Both the position numbers and the translations under genes were made by a program. From contig CACJIM010000006.1 in NCBI GenBank assembly GCA_902593475.1, forward strand, positions 1-63,382: DNA of 63,382 bases. The letters run 5' to 3'. The stretch is from an uncultured Candidatus Actinomarina sp. (GTDB taxonomy: Bacteria > Actinomycetota > Acidimicrobiia > Actinomarinales > Actinomarinaceae). Below the pieces are notes generated by a model. The model was not told the DNA's origin. It made no database searches and saw only the letters and a list, made by a program, of their open reading frames with translations. Positions 58,806 to 63,382 of this stretch are shown here, one piece after another; position 1 is the stretch's first letter; each line of letters opens with the position of its first letter.

Positions 58806-59630
58806 TTAACTTTCTTGCTTTTCCTTAAGAACTTCTTTCGCAAATAAATCTTGTATCGTAACTAATAAAGGTGACTGCTCAAACACTTGATTATCAATCT
58901 TTGAAACAAATACTCCATGTTTAGCTGTAGACATTACAAAAACTGTATCAACTTTATAGAGTTCATCTATTGTCACTCTAGAAACAGATACTTGAATCTT
59001 GTCTTCCTCACCAAACTTCAATAAATACTGTCGAGTTATTGAATCTAAAATTCCCAAATCAAGATCTGGAACATAAACAACTTCATCCTTAATCCAGCCA
59101 ACACAAAAAGTTGGGCCTTCTAAAACTATGCCCTTATTATTGATAAGCAAGGCGTCTGTAAAACCGTCTCTAACTGCTTCTCTGGTTTGCTTTATGTTAT
59201 AAGCATAGGAAGTTGATTTTGAACCAACTATATTTTTACTATCAACTTCATAATCTCCACCGGCATGCCATGGAGCGGGTTGAGATTGCAATGTAAATTC
59301 TTCGGGTAAGTTTAATAATGGTTGATAAAAAGAATAAATTGTAAAATCGTCATCTGATTCATTTCTCAAGATTAAAACTCTCACATAGCCACTTTTATGG
59401 TTTGATGCTATTTTTAAGATATTGTTTTTTACCAAATTAAAATCTACATTGTCAAATAGTTGTTTTTTGCAAGACTGTTTTAACCTGTCTATATGTTTTT
59501 CTAACCCAAAGGGATAGTGGTCATGAATCTTCAAAGCTTCAAAGACCCCATCTCCTCTCCATACCGCTAAAGTTTCAACAGGTAAAGTAAATTCATCTTT
59601 TGTAACTTCCAAATCATTGATCAAATACAA
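58806..59630 (-). CDS. Class IV aminotransferase (PabC/branched-chain aminotransferase-like)
   Basis: VWRGDGVFEALKIHDHYPFGLEKHIDRLKQS; class IV PLP pattern. Confidence 0.85.
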   Translation of the reverse strand: MYLINDLEVTKDEFTLPVETLAVWRGDGVFEALKIHDHYPFGLEKHIDRLKQSCKKQLFDNVDFNLVKNNILKIASNHKSGYVRVLILRNESDDDFTIYSFYQPLLNLPEEFTLQSQPAPWHAGGDYEVDSKNIVGSKSTSYAYNIKQTREAVRDGFTDALLINNKGIVLEGPTFCVGWIKDEVVYVPDLDLGILDSITRQYLLKFGEEDKIQVSVSRVTIDELYKVDTVFVMSTAKHGVFVSKIDNQVFEQSPLLVTIQDLFAKEVLKEKQES

Positions 59631-59635
59631 AACGA

Positions 59636-61342
59636 TTATCCTCTTTCTCGAATATAGGTATTTGTAATTGGCATTCTTCTGTCTTTGCCAAATGCCTTTT
59701 CTGTTAATTTTACTCCTGGTGCAACTTGTTTTCTCTTATATTCGTTTCTATCGACTTTGGACAAAACATCATATACTATATTCTCATCGATCCCCGTAGA
59801 AATAATCTTCTCTGAAGAACTATCTTCTTCAATATACATACGTAAAATTTCATCAAGAAGTTCGTATTCGGGTAAAGAATCCTTATCAAATTGATCTGGT
59901 CTTAATTCTGCACTTGGTTCTTTATCGATTGTATTTTGAGGAATTACGCTTGAAATTGAATTTCTGAAATTTGCCAAGTTATAAACTTCAGTTTTATATA
60001 AATCTTTCAATAATGCAAAACCTCCTGCTAAATCACCATAAAGAGTTGAATAACCTACAGCCATTTCAGACTTATTACCTGTAGAAACAACCATAGCTCC
60101 AGTTTGGTTGGATAAAGCCATCAAAATATTACCCCTTACGCGGGATTGTATGTTTTCATCTGTTGTTTGTCCAAGTTCATCATTAACACTTTCCTTTAAT
60201 GTATTTCTAAAAATATTTACTATTTCTTCAATTTCTATAACTTTAAATTCTATATCAAGATTTTCTGCAAGTAACCTGGCGTCGACAAGAGACTCCTCTG
60301 TGTTGTATTTAGAGGGCAACGCTACACCTATAACATTATCGGATCCAAGAGAATCAACGGCAATAGTTGCAGTCAAAGCGGAGTCTATTCCTCCAGAGAG
60401 TCCTACTAGAACTTTTTCAAAGTTATTTTTACTAACGTAATCGAACAACCCTAATTTTAAAGCTGAGTACAGAGATTCATTTTTGGATAGAAGTTGAGCA
60501 GACTGTGGAAGATCTAGCTCAGATACTTTTTGCCTAATCTCCAGTATCGACCCTTTGGGCTGTTCCTTCACTTCCAAATCTAGATCGATATAGAATAACT
60601 CCTCTTCAAACTGTTGGGCTTGATAGATTATTTCCCCTTTACCATCTATAACAAATGAACCTCCATCAAAAACTAATTCGTCTTGACCACCAACCATGTT
60701 TAAGTAAATAATTGGCACGCCTAATTTTTTAGCCTGTTTGACAACGAGCTCTTTCCTCAAGTCAGTTTTATTTTGATCATAAGGAGAAGCGTTTATGTTA
60801 ATTATTAAAGATGCACCATTCTCTACTTGTTGTGATGAAGGGCCATCTTCAATCCATATATCTTCGCAAATACTGATTCCAATCCCAATATCTTCATACC
60901 AAAATACATTTCCTGGATTATTGCCTTTGGCAAAATACCTAGCTTCATCAAATACTGAGTAGTTTGGAAGGAAACACTTATGATAGATTCCTTTTACATC
61001 CCCGTTTTGAATTATTGCTGCCGCATTAGCAATATCTCTTTTTTGTTTGTCTGTATGGTTATCGTCCAGGTTTCTGTCAACAAAACCAACAACACCACTT
61101 GTTGAGCTAGAAAATTCAGCTAATTCTTCCAAAACAGCAAAGTTTTTACCAACAAAACTCTCTCTTAAAAGTAAATCTTCAGGTGGATATCCTGTAAGTG
61201 CTAATTCAGGAAAAATCAGGATATCTGCTTCTTTTTCTTCGGCTGCCTCAAAACAATCTAAAATAGTTTGCTTGTTTTTCTGTATAGCTCCTACTGGAAA
61301 TGACTTTTGGGCACCAGCTATTCGAATTGTTTTTTTATTCAC
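59636..61342 (-). CDS. nadE: NAD+ synthase, glutamine-hydrolysing
   Basis: Nitrilase domain (FPELALTGYPPEDLL) plus synthetase (VGLSGGIDSALTATIAVDSLG; STGNKSEMAVGYSTLYGDLAGGF). Confidence 0.96.
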   Translation of the reverse strand: MNKKTIRIAGAQKSFPVGAIQKNKQTILDCFEAAEEKEADILIFPELALTGYPPEDLLLRESFVGKNFAVLEELAEFSSSTSGVVGFVDRNLDDNHTDKQKRDIANAAAIIQNGDVKGIYHKCFLPNYSVFDEARYFAKGNNPGNVFWYEDIGIGISICEDIWIEDGPSSQQVENGASLIININASPYDQNKTDLRKELVVKQAKKLGVPIIYLNMVGGQDELVFDGGSFVIDGKGEIIYQAQQFEEELFYIDLDLEVKEQPKGSILEIRQKVSELDLPQSAQLLSKNESLYSALKLGLFDYVSKNNFEKVLVGLSGGIDSALTATIAVDSLGSDNVIGVALPSKYNTEESLVDARLLAENLDIEFKVIEIEEIVNIFRNTLKESVNDELGQTTDENIQSRVRGNILMALSNQTGAMVVSTGNKSEMAVGYSTLYGDLAGGFALLKDLYKTEVYNLANFRNSISSVIPQNTIDKEPSAELRPDQFDKDSLPEYELLDEILRMYIEEDSSSEKIISTGIDENIVYDVLSKVDRNEYKRKQVAPGVKLTEKAFGKDRRMPITNTYIRERG

Positions 61343-61368
61343 AATTTAATGATAGATGGGAAACTTGG

Positions 61369-61773
61369 TTATGAAGAAACCTTAATTTCTATATCTTTAG
61401 AGTCTTCGATCCAATTAGTAACTCTCTTTAGAGAGGGCATTCTGTCTACTATATTTCTCTTTAAATTAATTTTTGCCATTACTTCATGAAGTGATTCTGG
61501 ATTTCTTCTCTTTAATTCAGACACACTTTCTACTCCTGCGGCTTCAAGTAAGTCTGCATAGTCTCTTCCTAGGTTTTTAATTTTCATTAGTTCAGCACGT
61601 CTAGCCCAGTGCAGTAATTTAGGTGAACTTATTCCTGTTTCTTTTGTTAAGAGAGCCCTGCCTGACCTGGAAGAAGCGATTTGTAAAAAAGTTGTTGTTG
61701 TTCTGACTCTAGCTCTTCTTAATTTTGTAGCTTCGGTATGTGTCATACCATTTATAGAGTCAATTGAATTCAT
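61369..61773 (-). CDS. HhH-containing DUF4332-like protein
   Basis: LMKIKNLGRDYADLLEAAGVESVSELKRRNPESLHEVM. Confidence 0.75.
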   Translation of the reverse strand: MNSIDSINGMTHTEATKLRRARVRTTTTFLQIASSRSGRALLTKETGISSPKLLHWARRAELMKIKNLGRDYADLLEAAGVESVSELKRRNPESLHEVMAKINLKRNIVDRMPSLKRVTNWIEDSKDIEIKVSS

Positions 61774-61836
61774 GTTTTAAATTTTACAAAATAAATTACA
61801 TAAAGAAACGATTTTTTTTAAGAGTTTTTCCCACTC

Positions 61837-62433
61837 TCAAAAATCTTTTTCCTCGTCATAATCAATAGGTTCTAAAAAATTAAAATTTAGTTTTTTGATT
61901 TCAATTTCTGACGAGATAAGAAAATCAACTAAATCAAAATCTTGAAATACTGATTTTTCTTCATCAATTTCATCGTCTTCCGTTATCAGTTCTAATTTCG
62001 TCCAAAATATTCTCGGAATTAAAATTGGAAATCCTAGTTTGTATCTATATTGAGGAACCAAAACCTTACTACCATCATGGTCATCGTTGTTGAGACCATC
62101 TATTACTTCAACTTCGACTTCTGGTTGGTCCCCAAGGAAAAAAATTATATTATTAATCTCTTTTTGATTTTGATAGAAAAATAAAGCTGTCCTAATTGAT
62201 GATGTGATACCCTCTGGCCAATTTTCATTAATAAGGATATTTGAGTTTTTAAAATCTATTTTTTCTGAAATTATTTCATTTTCAGACCCCAGCACTACAG
62301 AAGAGTTATCAAAATTAATGTTAACTTTATCAATTATTGCTTGGAGTAATGGTTTATCCCTAACTTCAGCTAACTGTTTAGGAAATCCCATTCTACTTGA
62401 GCTACCTGCGGCTAAAATTACTGCAGCATTCAA
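61837..62433 (-). CDS. MobA/MocA-like nucleotidyltransferase
   Basis: AAVILAAGSSSRMGFPKQLAEVRDKPLLQAII. Confidence 0.85.
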   Translation of the reverse strand: MNAAVILAAGSSSRMGFPKQLAEVRDKPLLQAIIDKVNINFDNSSVVLGSENEIISEKIDFKNSNILINENWPEGITSSIRTALFFYQNQKEINNIIFFLGDQPEVEVEVIDGLNNDDHDGSKVLVPQYRYKLGFPILIPRIFWTKLELITEDDEIDEEKSVFQDFDLVDFLISSEIEIKKLNFNFLEPIDYDEEKDF

Positions 62434-62435
62434 AA

Positions 62436-62705
62436 CTATACTGATCCTAAAATTGAACCACCGAATGTTAGTGCAATGACAACAAGGACAACTTCAATAT
62501 TTCTTAATAAGTAAACCTGCTTTATGCCAGAGCCAAATGCAATTAGTGCGTAGATAGAAGTTATAAAAACTAATAATGCTTGTAGAAGTGGGTCTTGTAT
62601 AAACAACACAGGAAACACAAGTAGTCCTGGAACACTTGAAAAGAATGAAATTATAAGAAGATCAATTGGTTTTGGATCTTTTCTAAACAGAAATTTTAGA
62701 ATCAA
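62436..62705 (-). CDS. Small membrane protein, possible 3' half of a frameshifted Yip1-like gene
   Basis: FLFRKDPKPIDLLIISFFSSVPGLLVFPVLFI...; overlaps the next ORF at a T7 run. Confidence 0.5.
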   Translation of the reverse strand: MILKFLFRKDPKPIDLLIISFFSSVPGLLVFPVLFIQDPLLQALLVFITSIYALIAFGSGIKQVYLLRNIEVVLVVIALTFGGSILGSV

Positions 62706-63054
62706 AAAAACATATTACCAGTCCAACTACTGTTGTAACACTGGTTGATACGATTGATGAAATCAATACTGATGTAGTTGAATCTTGCTGAACAAAAATA
62801 ACAGATAATTCATCGATCAAAGACCTAAACATCTGAAACTCTTCTTCTGACATTTCACCTTGAAAAAGAACAATGTTGCTCTCAAGAAACTCGATCATTC
62901 CATTAAAAAATCTAAAAGCGCTTAAAGTAGTTAAGGTTGCAACTGCTAAATAAATTGCAATTCCCTTTTGCAACGCCCCGTTCAGGTTAAGGAGGTCATT
63001 ATATATATATTTATCAAGACGTAAAATTTTTGAGAATATTTGTCTTTCACTCAT
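62683..63054 (-). CDS. Small membrane protein, possible 5' half of a frameshifted Yip1-like gene
   Basis: Two hydrophobic segments; ends in ...VGLVICFFDSKISV* just after the T7 run. Confidence 0.5.
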   Translation of the reverse strand: MSERQIFSKILRLDKYIYNDLLNLNGALQKGIAIYLAVATLTTLSAFRFFNGMIEFLESNIVLFQGEMSEEEFQMFRSLIDELSVIFVQQDSTTSVLISSIVSTSVTTVVGLVICFFDSKISV

Positions 63055-63085
63055 TTTTAATTTTTCCTTATTTAAAATCTATCTT

Positions 63086-63382
63086 ATGACTATAACAAAA
63101 ATTATTTCCTACTTTATAACTCTTTCTATGGCTGGAGTGATATTTTGGGCACAAGGAGAGGTCACAATTTTTGACTCGCCAATTCCTGATTTACCTTGGG
63201 GTATTGTTTCATTAGTTGATCTTTACTCTGGATTTGTTTTGTTTAGTCTTTGGATTTTCTACAAAGAGAATGTTTTGCCGGCTATAGTATGGACATTTTT
63301 TGTTATGACTTTAGGAAGCTTTACAATTGCTTTATATGTTATTTACAGTATTAATAAGTCTGATGGAAATATTCAGAAATTT
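63086..63382 (+). CDS. DUF1475-like small membrane protein, open at the window edge
   Basis: My own translation: MTITKIISYFITLSMAGVIFWAQGEVTIFDSPIPDLPWGIVSLVDLYSGFVLFSLWIFYKEN... Confidence 0.6.
   Translation, partial: MTITKIISYFITLSMAGVIFWAQGEVTIFDSPIPDLPWGIVSLVDLYSGFVLFSLWIFYKENVLPAIVWTFFVMTLGSFTIALYVIYSINKSDGNIQKF

Noticed and set aside
1-63382. CRISPR arrays, IS elements, prophage or defence islands
   Set aside because: None seen: dense single-copy metabolic and housekeeping genes with almost no non-coding space.

Overview
This 63.4 kb window is AT-rich, densely packed core genome. By gene content (F420/LLM-type oxidoreductase, RpoD-type sigma factor, caa3-type oxidase cluster, HppA, M1 peptidase, RmuC) it looks like a streamlined marine bacterium, plausibly an actinobacterium of the Actinomarinales type; the lineage is inference only. 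I see no CRISPR array, prophage, IS element, rRNA or toxin-antitoxin module. The clearest non-ordinary signal is a selenocysteine trait that the ORF track misses. A tRNA-Sec gene (UCA anticodon, long variable arm) lies at 32183-32274. selD lies at 57767-58795 and starts 39 codons upstream of the listed ORF, reading through an in-frame UGA in the SelD active-site motif (HGSG-U-ACK). A near-perfect hairpin starts exactly at that UGA. Other signals are: two SAM-I/SAM-IV-clan-like riboswitches (metY and metK), the metY one followed by a visible Shine-Dalgarno-sequestering hairpin; convergent genes that share overlapping stop codons, including a 14-bp palindrome that encodes the C-termini of both LeuD and alanine dehydrogenase; an indoleamine 2,3-dioxygenase/alanine dehydrogenase pair; a lipoprotein combining cupredoxin, beta-helix and transmembrane regions; a tandem histidine-phosphatase protein; a divergent Cpn10/GroES-like small protein beside tRNA-Sec; and a possible frameshifted membrane gene at a T7 run.
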